Below, in pieces: positions 10,533 to 22,852 of a stretch of DNA of 64,000 nucleotides. Made by a program: the position numbers and the translations under genes. The notes beneath the pieces were generated by a model. It saw only the letters and a program-made list of their open reading frames with translations. It was not told the origin of the DNA and did not search any database. Position 1 is the stretch's first letter, and each line of letters begins with the position of its first letter. This DNA is from Apus apus (Eukaryota; Chordata; Aves; Apodiformes; Apodidae): positions 3,720,501 through 3,784,500 of the forward strand of contig NC_067295.1 of NCBI RefSeq assembly GCF_020740795.1, written 5' to 3'.

Positions 10533-13500
10533 AGCATTTGAGCGAGCCTCTGGAGCAATTCTCTGCGAGGACCCATAAGGGATCCACCCTGACCTCGGGG
10601 ACGGGCACTGCTGGGGTGGGGACAGGGTGGCTGGGGAGCAGGGTGGGTGGTGGGGTGCCGAGGGTGGTGTGTGGCTGGTGGGGATGGACATCCCCCCCCC
10701 CTCCCCTTTCCCATCCGGATGGGGCACCCGAATGTTTTCACTTTCTATTTTAAGGAGCTGGATGCTGGCCCCGAGCGGAGGCCTGGCCTGTGGTGCCAGC
10801 CAAGGCGTGTGGCTGCTGGCACCCTCCGTGCCACCCACCTCCGAGGCCGCCCCTCTGTCCCGCGTCTGTCCTGGTGTGGATTTCCCACAGGCTGGGGGTC
10901 CGGCAGAATGCAGGGGTGGGGGTGAGAGAGGATGCAGAGGGGACGCTGTGTCGGTGCGGGGACACTGCTGCAGGGGTGGGGACATCGTTTGCACAGGGGT
11001 ATGTTGCTGTGAAGTGACACTGCAGGGGGCACATGGCTGCAAAGGGACACCCTTGAGAGGGACGGGATGTCACTCTGCAGCCCAGGGCTGCTCCACGGGG
11101 CTGGGGTGGAAACAAGGCAGCCCAGACCTGGGAAGTCCCAGGGTGGTGAGAAATGCAGAGAAAGCAAAACAAAAATAGCACCTTCCCTGCCAGTGGCCAG
11201 GGTGGCTCACGGGGCTGGGATCAGGCTCCCCCAGCACCCGGGGCGCACACCCCCATATCCCCCAGCTTGTGCCGGGGGGCCGGCTCCTCACGTTGTGTCC
11301 TGCATTCTTGGCATTATTCTCCTTTTCTCCTCCTCCTCCTCCACCCCAGGGACGGGCTCTCAAACCTCTCCATTTATGGACAGGAGGTTAGGTCAAGTGG
11401 GAGGGTGAGGGGGTGCCTGGGTCCCTTGGGAGAGATTATGGGGGGGATTCTGCATGGAGAATGGGGGCCATAGCAGCCATGGTGTGCCAAAAGTTGGGGG
11501 ACATTCGGACATTACCCCTGAGACCCCTGTTCTGGTACCCTGTGCCACTGGGACCCCCATGCAGGGTGGTGGTCAGGGTGACCCCCCCCTCTGGATGCTG
11601 AAGCAGCCGTGCAGAAAACAGCCCCTGCGGGTGGGGAGGGATTTTTCCACCCACCCCCCCACCCCCCCCCGCTTCTTTTCTAACTTTATTTTGAAGCCAG
11701 ACAGTGCTGGTTTGGGGGTCAGGCTGCAGCAGCAGGGCTCCCTCCCTGGGAGGGAGGCTGGATGTGTCCCCAGCCTCGGGCCACCGAGGAGTCACTGGGG
11801 CAGGGTGAGATGGCTCTGAAGCAGCTCCAGATGATGAAATGTCCTGATTCATTCGAATCATTAATGTTAAAAAAAAAAAAAAAGTGTCTGGGGCAGCAGA
11901 ACCCTGCCATTTGGTGTGGCTGAGCAGCCTCTTGGGGTTAGGCTTTTGGGGTGGATTTTCCCCTGGGCTCTAATAACACCTCGGGGTGTTGCTGAAGGCA
12001 ACAAACTGGGGTTACAGACAAGTACCCAAAGAAACCTGCTGCTGGGGACAGCCCTGGTGCTCTGTCATGCAAGGTGGGGAGTGAGGATGTTTTGAAGGGG
12101 GACACATGAGAGCCCCTCCCCAGCTTGGGGACATCCCATGTTGTCACTGGGGTGAGGAAGGACCTCTTTGGGAAGAGTGAGGTGGATGAGCCTCAGCTGT
12201 CTTTTGGAGTCTTAATCAGCCCTGCAGACCCCCAAGCAAAACCCTGTCCCTGTGGGCTGGGAAACAGAGAGAGGGACCTCAGGAGCTTGTTCCTGCACCC
12301 CACAGGGACCCATCATCCCCTCCCCAGCTCCCAGCTGACTCAGCCAGACAGGATTCCCACAGTTTCCGTCAGGTACTGCCTGGAGTAAATGGGGAAGAGG
12401 TTTCACAAGCCCCGGTAATTAATGCTAATTACAGAGCAGCAACATGGGAATCATTTCTTCCCCAGGTGTCCTTCCAAAAATGGCTTTCTGCAGGTGTGGC
12501 ACCATCTTTTGCCTGTCATTAGGAACTGCTCCGCCTTGGAAAAGGTGAAACCTTGGGAGGCTGGGACTGTGGGAACAGTGTGATGGAGGACGGTCCCCAC
12601 AGCCCCGGGCTGTGGCTGCTGGCAGCCAGGCTTGCCTGGAGGGCAGGGCCTGCTGCAACCTGGGTCAAGGCAACCCGTGGGGGGAAAAAAATACCATATG
12701 ATCTCCTTGAGGAGCATGACTGCTTCTGGCAGCTGCCAGCAGGAAAAAGAAACCATGGAGAAGGGGCTCAGAGTCCTTGATTCTGCTGCCTGCACTGGAA
12801 GGACAATGAGGTCCTCCCAGAACCTCATGGTGAGAGGGGCTGAGCTTCTCTGAGGCTTGAAAAAGGCAGAGTGAAGGAGTTTAAAGAACTTTTTCAGTGT
12901 TTTCTTCACACTGAGCTGGTCATGCTTAAACCCCTTGCATGTGAAATATTAGAAATAAAGCAGGGTGGAAGTGGGCTGGGGGGAGACCTGAGCTCCAGAC
13001 CTAGCTATGATGGGCTGGAAAAAGTCTTATATGCCTTAGGAACATGCTGAGCATCCCAGTGCTCGGGCTGCAGCAAACCTACCCTTCCCTTTACCTGTCT
13101 GGAGAAAAGAAGTTAGAGGAGATAAAAAGTGGGCAAGGTGCAGAGGAAGGGACCACCTTGTCCTCCATGGCCATAGTGACTCATGGCAGAAGTCCTGGGC
13201 TTAACCATCAGCAGGATAGACATGGACTAGAGGTGAGGAAACCCTTCCCATGCGGACTGTGAGGTCTCTGTCCTCAGAGCCTGATTTGATGTGGTTTTTT
13301 TTTAATCTACAAGACTGAGCAATGGGAAGCAGCTCAGAGGTGACCCTGTGATGCAGGACAAGAGCCAACTGCTGGTGGTGGCATCACCATTAATGGTGAA
13401 AATCAACCATCTGGACAGCAAAGTGCTGCAGGGATTGACTGCTCTGCTGGTCTTCCACAGCCTCATTTGTTTTGTTTAAAATTTGGCTTAGACTTACAGA

Positions 13501-16500
13501 ATTTAGGCCCCTACCCAACAGGGATGGTTCTGTCCTATTTAATTGAAGCCTCTGGACTTTTGTAGCAGATGAAGGGGCTGATGCTTCCCTACTTGATGAA
13601 GAAGAGCATATCCCCTGCTGGAAACATCTCTTATTATTTAGGAGTGAAAATAATTTCAAAAGACTTGGTTGAAGCTCACAGAAGACGAAATCAAATGGGA
13701 TAAAATCCACCTGGAGCCAGTTTCCAGGTTGTTTCCATACTTCTCCAAGAGGAAATACTCCCAGTCCAGAAGCTGTGGGTGCTGCGACTGCCTGTCCCTT
13801 GACCAGGGGGGTGGGGACCTTGTGACAAAGTAAGGGTGGAGGGTGAAGCTTCATCCCCACCAGGCTGGTGAGCTTGGAAACCGGTCCTGGTAGAGAAGAA
13901 ACCCATCTCCTCTGCAGGCTGAGTGAGAGCTGCAGGGAGGCAACTGTCTGTGTGGTTTTTAACTAATCGTGACTTTGCCGGGATGATTTCCTTTTGATGT
14001 GTGCAGACTTCTCCCTCTGACTTTCCCTTTGCAGATTTTCCCTTGCAGCAAGGGGAGTTGCTGCACGTATCCTGATGGATGGGTCTTCTCCCACCGCTCA
14101 GCCCTTGCCTCCTGTCTGAAGATGGGGAGGAAAAGGGCACTGCCAAAACCAGCGCTCCGGCGTGGAAGCCAGTTCCCCCCAGGATGGCTGCTTTAATGAG
14201 ATGTCACAGCTAATGAGTCTGCTGGCAGAGCCCTCATGGAGAAACGTGCTGGAAAATGGTAACGCAGCAAGTCTTGGCGTTGGGAGCTTTCTGGGCTGCC
14301 TTCCCCATCCTGGAGATGTGACTCCATGGGAGCAGCTGGGTGAAGGACCTTGCTCTCCACCCCAGCATCAGCCAAGAGCAGTTGCTGACAGCTCAATGCC
14401 TGCTCGCTGCCGGGATGTCATTAGGCCAAGTGTAAGAAATATGTTCATCCCCCAAAAAAAAGAATGGGATGGGCAATAAACTGGCCAAAGCAAATATTGG
14501 GAGCTCTTGACACACCAGGCACCAGCACAGGGTTCATTAGATGGGGCTGGTGATTTATGGGAGGAAATTCATGCTGCTGGTGGGCTTGTCCTGCACTGCA
14601 AGACCACCCCCCTTGCCCAAATCCCAGTGGAGAACATCCACCTTGCAGAGGGGCCCAGGCTGACAGCAGATTGGTGGCTCTCCTTTTCAGGTGGCTGGAC
14701 TTGAGGGGACAGATTGAAATTCCCAGGAGATGAGTGAGTATCTAAGTTCCTTTCCATCCCAGTACATGGAGGCTTTGGGAACTCAGGAATGTTTTCCCTG
14801 CTGAGCACAAAGCGTTATCCTGGAAGCAAGCACAGGCCTGCAGCACTTCAGCATCTCATGTCCCAGCATCTGCTGGATGTTAACAGGTAAAACCAGCAAC
14901 CAGGGGCTGGGGGGTTTTGTCCTTTGTTGTTCCTTGAGCTGAGGCACAAGGGATGGGAAACACAGAGACCTTTTCCCTCCCTGGGAACCAGGGTACAGGA
15001 TGATCTGCGATGCAGGACAAATGATGCAGGGAACCCATCCCTCAGGAGGGCAGCCCCAGTGGCTCAGGTGGTGCAGAGGAGAGAGAGGATAATTTCTAAA
15101 GTGTATTCCTGGTGAGTTCAGGGTTTATGACGTGATGGAGGGGGGTTGTGGGCCTCAGCTGCTCTCTGGTTTCCGGTTTCCGCTGCCTCTTTCTCCTGCT
15201 GGTTACGTGGAGCCAGGGTCAGGTTTTGCCATTTAAGGCTTATTTCCCCAGGCAGTGGCTGTACCGAGAGCTGCTGGGTAGGTGGGTCCCTGCCCACTCG
15301 GTGTTAATTAAAATGGGTGACCAGAGAGGCGTGGGTGCTCATGGGTGAGGAGGGGGGACCCTTCCTATCCCTCCTTCCCATGCCACAGGGAGAAGGCGAT
15401 GTCTCTTTTCATCAACCTCTGTGACAGAGGAGGAGCTGAGGGAGGGATACGGGTTTGGCTCTGGATTGATGTGCCCCATGTTGGATGGATGGACAGGAGA
15501 AAAACCTTTCTTCGTTCCAGAGGCTGCAGAGGGCTGTGGTCACCTTGGGGCTGGGTGAGCAGACCCCTGAGCCAGTCCCACTGAAGGACCCAAACTGGGT
15601 GATGCTGGGATGAAGCACTGACAGAGCCCAGGCTGTGCAGGAGGCAGAGTTGCCCCATGCTCAGGGCTTCCTCATTCCCAGCACTGTGTCTGGTTGCTGA
15701 GTCTTCCTCTTGCTTGTGTCTGTTCCTCCCCTCCTGCAAAACAAGAACAAGGTCTCCCAGACAGGGAGTGGGGCTGTGCAGCCATCTCACAGCCATGGGG
15801 AGTGGTATGGGGACCAAGAGGGCTCCAGGCTGGGGCTGTCTCCTTGCAAAGCCCCTGCAGGAAGATCACTCCCTGGTGTTCTGCGTGCTGACTTGCCTTT
15901 TCCTCGGGCCATGCAGAAAGCTGCACAGAAAGCTGCACAGACAGCAGCCACTCTTCATGTCTCAGCCTGTTTTCTGTCTGAGCCCCACCGTGGCTCTGGT
16001 GGCCCTTGTACCTCCTTGGCTTCTTCTGCTGTCCGTGGTGCTCCAGTGATGAAGGAGGTCTGAAAGCCACTTCTGCAACCCCACACAGCTCCAGCTCTAG
16101 CAAGAGGAAGGGAAGAGACCAGGAATATGGATATCTTAACCCTGTTTCTCATGAGTCAGCGTGGGCTCCCCTGGGGAACACCCGAGCCAGGGCAGTACCA
16201 TTGCTCCAGTGTGTGCCACCTGTGAGCCCTCAAGGTTTTAAAGGGACTTAAGTACATTTTTCAAATATTCTCCAAGCTGAAAGTGCCTCCACCACCTTGG
16301 AGGGGCTCAACACATGCCTGTGCACACATTGCCCACATGGCACAGTGGAGAGGGCACCCAAAGGTGGTGAAGGGATCCTGGTGCCAGGAGACAGCAGAAG
16401 TCTGCCATCCTCCTCCTCGGGATCAGGAGGGACCTGACAACTCTCAAAACCACCTGAGTTTTTTCACACTTTCTCCTTTCAGATCTCCATTCCATGGACC

Positions 16501-19500
16501 AGCCAGTGGTGAGCTGAACATCAGGGTGTCCTTGTTAGTCCCAGGTAAGAGCTGCCGAGGGGCAGGTCGGGGACCTTAATACGTCAGGGGAGTGACAGTC
16601 GGCACATGGCACCCACTGTTTGCCTTTCACTTGAGATCTTATCTCCTGCCAGTAGGAATGTGTGAAATGAGCCAAACAAAGCACTTGGGAAATCCTGCCT
16701 CCAGTGAGGGATGGAAACTTTTGGGGGAAACGGGCTGAGAGGGTAATAAAATGCAGTGGGGCTTGGTGTCTCTGCACACAGGCTTTGTGACAATGGTTTC
16801 CTTTCATCCCTAGTTTGTGTGTAGGGTGGCCTCTGGTTGCCATTGGAGGGATGATAAGCTCGCTGGTTTGCTCCCAGACTTGCTACAGATTTTGGTGAGA
16901 GCTGGGCCAGAGGGGCTGATGGGGAGTGGCATCACCCCACGGAGCACACGGGCTCTCTCCTTCCCCCACTGACTGCCCATCAGGAGCAGCAGCATCACCA
17001 GGTAAAAAGCTCCTGGTCCTCTCCCCTGCACCTGCTCCCTGGACGAGAGCCAAGGTGTGAGGAGATAGGTGGCATGGATTCCATTTCTGGTGAAAGGGTT
17101 GAGTGCTCCACATGGGCTGAATCACCCCTGAGGGTTTATTTTAAGCCAGCAGAAGGTGGGGAGTGGATGGGGCATTGACAACAGCCTGACCCACTCCTCC
17201 AGGGCTGAGTCCCTGGCTGGGGTGAGCTGCTTGCGTCAGAGCTGGGCACGGGCTGTGCAAACAGAGCCAGGGGCCAGCCCAGGCAGGGATGGAGCTGGGA
17301 CAGGGCCCAGAGGAATTCCAGTGGGTGCCTCTGCATCCCTCCTTCTAGGAATGGGCAAACCCTGCCTTGCCCAGCTGGTCCCCAAGCATCACGGTGCCCA
17401 CAGGCAGAGGAGCTGGGTGCAGGTCTGGGTCTGCTGGAGGGGTGGGGGCCCCTGCCTGTGGGTACTCAGGGGATTTTGACCCCAAAGCAGAATCAGCTGC
17501 AGAGTCAGAAGTGCTTTACATTACCTGGCATGCATGGGAGAGCCATCCCAACCAGGGGCAACAGGCATCTCTGCTCCTCTGTTCCCCACAGCACAAACAA
17601 AGGCAGCCCTCTTCCCTCCCTCTCTGAGGTGGGACAGGTCACCTCTGCCAAAGGCTTGAAGCTCCCAGATGGAAAGGGCCATTAGCCCAGCAGAGATCAA
17701 AGCAGATTTCCCAGCATGCTTGGGGAACCCAGGATCTGTTTCATTTCCTAGGTACAGTACGAGCAGAAAACTCCATCCAGCTGCCTCCCTGCCTTTGTTG
17801 TCAGCGACTGAGCAAAATCAATTCTCAACGTAATTAAGAAGCAGATGAAAATACACAGTGTGGCTCAGCTTAATGCTGTGTCACACGTGTGGGAGCCTCT
17901 GGGTGGGTCAGGTACCCAAATCCCTGGGAGCATCCTTTGTGGGGAAAGTCCCCCGTGGGGCTGCAGCATGGTAGAGAGGTCAGTCAGTGGCATCTGGGAG
18001 GTGAGTGGGGCCAGAGGGCTGAGATTTGTAGAGAAAGCCCAGGGAGAATCAGCTTTTTCTCTTCCCCTTCTGTTTTTAGCTGGAGAAAATATCTCCTGAA
18101 GATGACACCAGGCCTGGCTGGAGGGGCAGGGCTGCTCCACTGCTCACAGTCCATGGGGTGGAAGCTTTTCACCCAGGAGAAGAAGCCAGCGCAGGGCTTG
18201 GCTTATACCTGTCCCATCACCGTGGGAGAAGTGGACCTCAAAAATGCACAGGTTGCCTGGGAGGGCTGAGGCTGGGAGCCCAGCCAGCATCGCCCGGAGG
18301 GTCTGGCTGTGCTGGTGTGATTATATTGTGCTGGGCAGTGACCTTGGGCTGAAAACAATTCAGTGCTTGGGCCTCACCGGCTCTTGCTGTCAAGGTCGAC
18401 CAAGACAGCACCAGCAGCACTTAACCGGTGGGGGAAGGGAGGGCTTTGCTCTGCTCTGCCTCAGCCAGCTCAGCCTGGGGTGGACACATGGCTGCTGGGG
18501 GTCAGGATGGAGCTGGGCAGAGGATGTCCAGCCTGGGCACCAGCTGGGGGCTGCTTACCTGGAGCCTGCAAGGCTGGGAAGGAAGCCCTGGTCTCCTGCT
18601 GCCTGTGTGGGCTGCAGGACCCTGCGGCCAGCACCATGATCTGGGAATGCTGGCACAGGGATTGGCTCAGGGGTGTGCAACAAAGGGGGGGACATGGAGA
18701 CATGGGGCTGGAGGCAGCCAAGGACAGGCATGGCTGGGGAAATGGGAGGGGAAAAGAAACACCACTCAGGGCTTCAGCCTCTCCAGCGAAGTCCTGTTAT
18801 GAGGCACAGCAGGCTGTGAAATGGGCATGTGTCCCCTTTTACCACTTTTGCTGCCTGGCCAGGGCTGTGCCCTGTCCAACAGCCTCAGCAAAACCTGGCA
18901 CAGGATATCTGTCAGTGGCCTGAAGATGTAAAACAGTAATTTATACTTTTCAGAGTGATACAATATAATAATTTCCCTACATTGTGGCTGAGAGAGATGT
19001 TTGATGCACTGATTGCCTGTGATGGATGCAGCGGATCAGGGGAGAACTGTCCCTTGCACATGGAGATCTGCAGAGGAAAAAAAACTTCCATCTTTCTCTG
19101 CAATAGGCACTGATAAATTGGAGAGAGCCTGAGAATCAATACAAAGGAGCAGGAGTCTTGGGGAGGGAGGGATGTGATGCTTAAAGGGGGTGAGGAGAGT
19201 CTGCAGCTCACTGGAGATGAGCTACCATCAGGGATGCAACACGAGTTGGGAAAATGTCAGGGGCTGTTTTGCTTCAGGTTGTAACACTGAACGTGTCTCT
19301 TTAAAGGGAGAGGTGGGGGCTGTGATCATGCCAAGAGAGAGTTTTTCCAAAGTGGAAGATGGGCCTGGGGTTCCTGCTTAGATTTACACCTCCTGTAAAT
19401 TCCCGTTGGAGCTGGTGCTGTAAGGAGTGTATTGAAAAAGGGGAAGGTGCTGGGCTGGTCCCCGTGCCTGTGAAAAAGGGGATGTGGGCAGTGCCTTTCC

Positions 19501-20609
19501 CTCTTCCCCTTGGGGAGTGGGAAGGGAGGAGAGAGCAACACTCCGAGAAACCTCTGTGATTTTTGCAGGAGGGTGATTTGAAGTGACAGGGCTGGTTTCA
19601 GATGTTTCCACCTCTTTTCTCACATGGTGAGGGTAGTGATCGAGGAGCTGAAGGGGATGTGCAGAAATTGAAGCCAGCCCCAAAACCTGTTTGGATTATT
19701 CCCCCCCCCACACCCCTTGGTTTTCCTTTCTCCAAACATGCAGCAGACACTGTCCCCACATGAGCACTGGGCTTCTGCTCTAGGGGAAGAGCTGGAGGAA
19801 GCGAGTGGAAAGGGAGCTCACTTGTCCCACAAGTACAGAAATCCAAGCCTGGCTTTATCAGCCAGTGAAGGGCAGGAGGATCCTCCCCTGGATAGTTTTG
19901 TCCAGAGCCAGGGTGAACCAAGCGCCAAGGACAAGCAGGGAGAAGTGAAGCAAAACAGGGAAATTCTGGAGCCTGCAATGTCTGCCCAAGGGTGACACAA
20001 ACGAGCTCTTTGCTCAGTTCCCCTTTCTCTCCTCTCAGCTCTTGCAACACCCCAGGAGCAGCTGGGAGGAGAGCCCCGGGCCATGGTGGTGAAGGTGGGG
20101 ACTGGCTGGTGGCTTGGCTGTCCAAGTGTGAAGACAGGCTGGGAGGAAGCGGCAGCACCGGCCGGGCGCTGCGTCCACATCCTGCCATCCCCACCAAGGC
20201 CAAATCCCACCGCCCCCCAAGCCAGGAGACACGGGGCCGGTGTCACTGCCTGCCGGATGCTGGCGGATTGATTGCTTTCTGATTCAGTCCAATGATCAAG
20301 AGATGCTAATTGCCTGGCAATTTCCCTCCCTCCTTAATGGCCTGTCTTGCATCTGTGGCTCCCCAGCCTCGCTCCACCCAACCGGCTCACCAGGATGCAG
20401 CGGAGCATCCCACCCCTCTCATGCAGGCCCCAAGACCCCCATGAGCTGTGGTGGCCTTCCCACCTGGTCCTGACCTCCTGCTGATGTTCTCCATCACCCC
20501 AGTGCTAGGGCAGGACACTTTTCCTCTGCTGTTTTCTGCAGACCCCTTATCAGCACGTCTGTAGACCACACTTCACACCCGCAAGGGCCATCAGCTGTAC
20601 CCGTGCCTT

Positions 20610-20735
20610 GTGGCTCCCCTTATTTGACGTATAATCTTCTAATTAATAATCAGCTTCTTCAAAGTGGAGCACAAACATTAATTAATTCCCCGTGAGGTAG
20701 GTAATTAACAGCGATGACTCCCATTTTTTACTGCA
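20610..20735. promoter_or_regulatory. AT-rich block with TAATTA clusters
   Basis: This AT-rich island in GC-rich surroundings has repeated homeodomain-core motifs (ctaattaataatc, attaattaattcc, gtaattaac). A similar block, cttaattaacttgattaatc, lies at about 21,760-21,780. This composition is typical of conserved non-coding enhancers, but conservation cannot be seen from one sequence. Confidence 0.25.
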
Positions 20736-20955
20736 AGGGAAGCTGTGATACAGAGATCTTGCACGATCCAGTCAAGGTGGCAGGGAAACGACCTTGCAAA
20801 GGCAGCTCTGCTCCAGCACAGCCCTGCAGAAACCCCATCTTGGGGTCTTCTTCCACCAAGACCTTCCTGGGGTGACAGTCCCTGTGTGCTGGGTTATCTC
20901 TGCTTCATCACCATGGCCATCTCCAGCGTTGAGAAGGCATGATCATGATCCTAAG

Positions 20956-21120
20956 GTGGCCTGGCAGGGTGGTCCATCACTATGGCTGCCTCCAGTGCGG
21001 AGGGAATGAGACATGGCCACGGTGTGACCTGGCAGGGCAGGTCCATCACCATGGCCACCCCTGCACTGCGGGATGGGGCATGGCCCTGCGGTGGTCCAGC
21101 AGAGCCCACAGGGCTCATGG
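20956..21120. repeat. Short tandem array, ~66-bp unit
   Basis: At least two well-matched copies and two partial ones share 'ggtgacctggcagggcaggt', 'ccatcaccatggc' and 'ggcatggcc' blocks. Copies begin near 20,956, 21,022 and 21,091. A decayed earlier half-copy containing 'tcatcaccatggccat' lies at about 20,906. This is a diverged minisatellite with no coding signal. Confidence 0.6.
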
Positions 21121-22688
21121 CTCTCCTCTCCACACCATCCCCTCTGAAGCATGCATCTGGGAGCAGCCACAGTGCTGGGTTTTGAGGCACCTCCACCAGC
21201 TCCTGGGCGAGGTGCTCCCGGGGAAGGGGTTGCCATCCAATGGAAAAGAGCTGCTTCTTGTGTCCCCATTCATGCCCGCTATCCCAACCCCCTCCCATCC
21301 CCCCAAGGTAGTTGCAAATCTCCATCTCAGCAGGTTCCTCCTGCTGCTCTCCTCCTTTGTTTGTCCCCCAGCAGGGAACAATGCTGGTGGTGGGGGGATA
21401 AGGGCTGGGTCCCCCTCTTGACCAGACCCTGCTGGGGAGGGCAGCTGGTGGTTCGGGGAGGGACCCCCATCCTCATCCTCACAGTGACCTCTGCAGCTCC
21501 CTGGTGACAAAGAGCTTGCTGTCGTGGGCTGCAAGACCCTGTTTGGCAGGGCCGGCTCCCCTCTCCACGACGCTGGGTGATGAGTGCCCCATGGAGAACA
21601 GACACATTTAGCTTTTTCCCCCAGATTTTATTCCCCCCCCCCGTCACTGCCGTTTCCAAACCGCTGAGATTAGACATCCAAGGTCCCCACGCCGAAGCCT
21701 GCCTGCTTCCAGCCGGCAGCAGATTGAGAGTGGCTGCTACTACTTTACTTACAGGGCTGCTTAATTAACTTGATTAATCAGCCTGCGTTCACACAGCGCC
21801 CTGGAGAGCGCAGAGCTCTCTCGCCGCTGCCCTCGCCTTTTCTTTCCAACTGCTGTTTGCTCCCAAAAGCCGAAGAGGGAACGGCAGGAAAGGCAGGAGC
21901 AGCCACGTCTCCCGCTCCGTAAAGCTTTGGATCAATGAGGAAAGAAACAAATACCACCCAAACCCTGACTAAATCGTCCCGCGGTGATTCCTGCCAGCCC
22001 GAGGCAGGATGGGGAGCGGGGAGCGGGCTCCTGGAGCGCGGCGGCCGCGGGGAGCCGGGCTGGAGCGGCGCTCGAAGGTGGCTGCCACGTTCCCGGGCGG
22101 GTGCAAGGGCCGAGGGCCTGGCAGGAGCCGTGTCGCCGGTGCTGCTGACATCAGCACTGAACTTGGCCTCCCGCATCCCGCTCCAGGCTGGGGCCGGGGG
22201 TTACCGGTGCGTGCCCCGGCAGAGCCGGCATCGGGCCCTCCCCGAGCCCGGGCAGGAGCCACCCCCGCGGAGGGGGGGTGACCCCGCTGCTACCCCCTTC
22301 CCCTCCGCCGCGGGGGGGGGGGGTCCAGCTGCCTGTCCGGTTCCCTCACAACCCACGGGGGGGAGACGGCGCCGAGCCCCCCCAGAGCCGCAGGGCTTTG
22401 TGTGAGCGTGGTGACCGTTCCCCTTCCAGGGGGGGAGGGGGCCGAACAACCCGTGACCCCCGGGGCGGGCGAGCACGGCAGAACCAGGCTCCATTCCCCA
22501 GCAAAGCAGAGTGAAACCCACGAGGGGGTCCCCACAACACCCATCCCCTCCCCCCCCCCCATCCCGCATCCCCTCAATATTTCGCGAGGGAAGAGAAAGG
22601 GGGAAGGGGAGGGAGGGAGGGGGGGCGCTGCCGCGCGCGCGGCGGGGGTGGGCGGGGCGGCACGAGGCGGGGGCGGGGCGGCGGCCGG

Positions 22689-22693
22689 CCAAT
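22689..22693 (+). promoter_or_regulatory. ACTB: ACTB CCAAT box
   Basis: CCAAT in the context ggccggccaatgggagcg lies about 90 bases upstream of the inferred start site, the usual place for NF-Y. It sits just ahead of the conserved 'cggcgcgctccgaaagtttc' block that runs into the CArG box, as in the chicken promoter. Confidence 0.85.
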
Positions 22694-22717
22694 GGGAGCG
22701 GCGCGCTCCGAAAGTTT

Positions 22718-22727
22718 CCTTTTATGG
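22718..22727 (+). promoter_or_regulatory. ACTB: ACTB promoter CArG box (SRF site)
   Basis: CCTTTTATGG matches the CC(A/T)6GG consensus exactly and sits about 65 bases upstream of transcription start. In vertebrate beta-actin genes SRF, with MRTF cofactors, acts here and couples transcription to the free G-actin pool. The surrounding 'aaagtttc' and 'cgaggcggcgg' flanks match the chicken promoter as I recall it. Confidence 0.93.
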
Positions 22728-22751
22728 CGAGGCGGCGGCGGCGGCGGCCCC

Positions 22752-22758
22752 ATAAAAA
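22752..22758 (+). promoter_or_regulatory. ACTB: ACTB TATA-like box (ATAAAAA)
   Basis: The box reads cccATAAAAAggc. Chicken beta-actin, from memory, has TATAAAAA at this place, so the leading T is absent here and the element is a CATAAAA variant. Spacing to the inferred start of exon 1 is about 30 bases. Confidence 0.85.
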
Positions 22759-22781
22759 GGCGGGCGGGCGGCGGGCGGGAG

Positions 22782-22852
22782 CCGCTGCGAGCTGTGCCCG
22801 ACCCGCGCCTGCCGCCCGCCCGCCCCGCTCCGACCGCGCAGCTCCCCGAAAG
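22782..22852 (+). other. ACTB: ACTB exon 1, non-coding 5' leader
   Basis: The 3' edge is a consensus donor (ccccgaaag followed by gtgagcgg at 22,853). The 5' edge is estimated about 30 bases after the TATA-like box and is uncertain by several bases. Vertebrate ACTB genes have an untranslated first exon of this size. Intron 1 (22,853-24,197; 1,345 bases) separates it from the start codon. Confidence 0.8.

Larger units (their letters stand above)
8406..20955. other. Long gene-free region upstream of ACTB
   Basis: Across 12.5 kb I find no supported exon, RNA gene or transposon. Notable sub-regions are a CpG-rich stretch at 10,240-10,480 followed by a CArG box at 10,523, a tandem copy of tcccagcaagcaggttt at 10,065-10,096, homeobox-like TAATTA clusters near 12,415-12,435 and 20,630-20,710, poly-A at 11,870-11,884, and several G/C homopolymers (9,726; 9,909; 11,655). 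By synteny memory FSCN1 should lie further left on the opposite strand. None of its exons is seen here. Confidence 0.5.

Noticed and set aside
13385-13398. 14-bp perfect palindrome caccattaatggtg
   Set aside because: Short and isolated. Palindromes of this size are expected occasionally in 64 kb.
15229-15238. Further CC(A/T)6GG sites at 15,229, 31,684 and 40,061
   Set aside because: About four such degenerate matches are expected by chance in 64 kb (64,000/16,384). Unlike the 10,523 site, they are not identical to the ACTB boxes.
1-22000. Search for FSCN1 exons, the expected left neighbour
   Set aside because: No frame on either strand resembles fascin beta-trefoil sequence, so the gene must lie outside the window.
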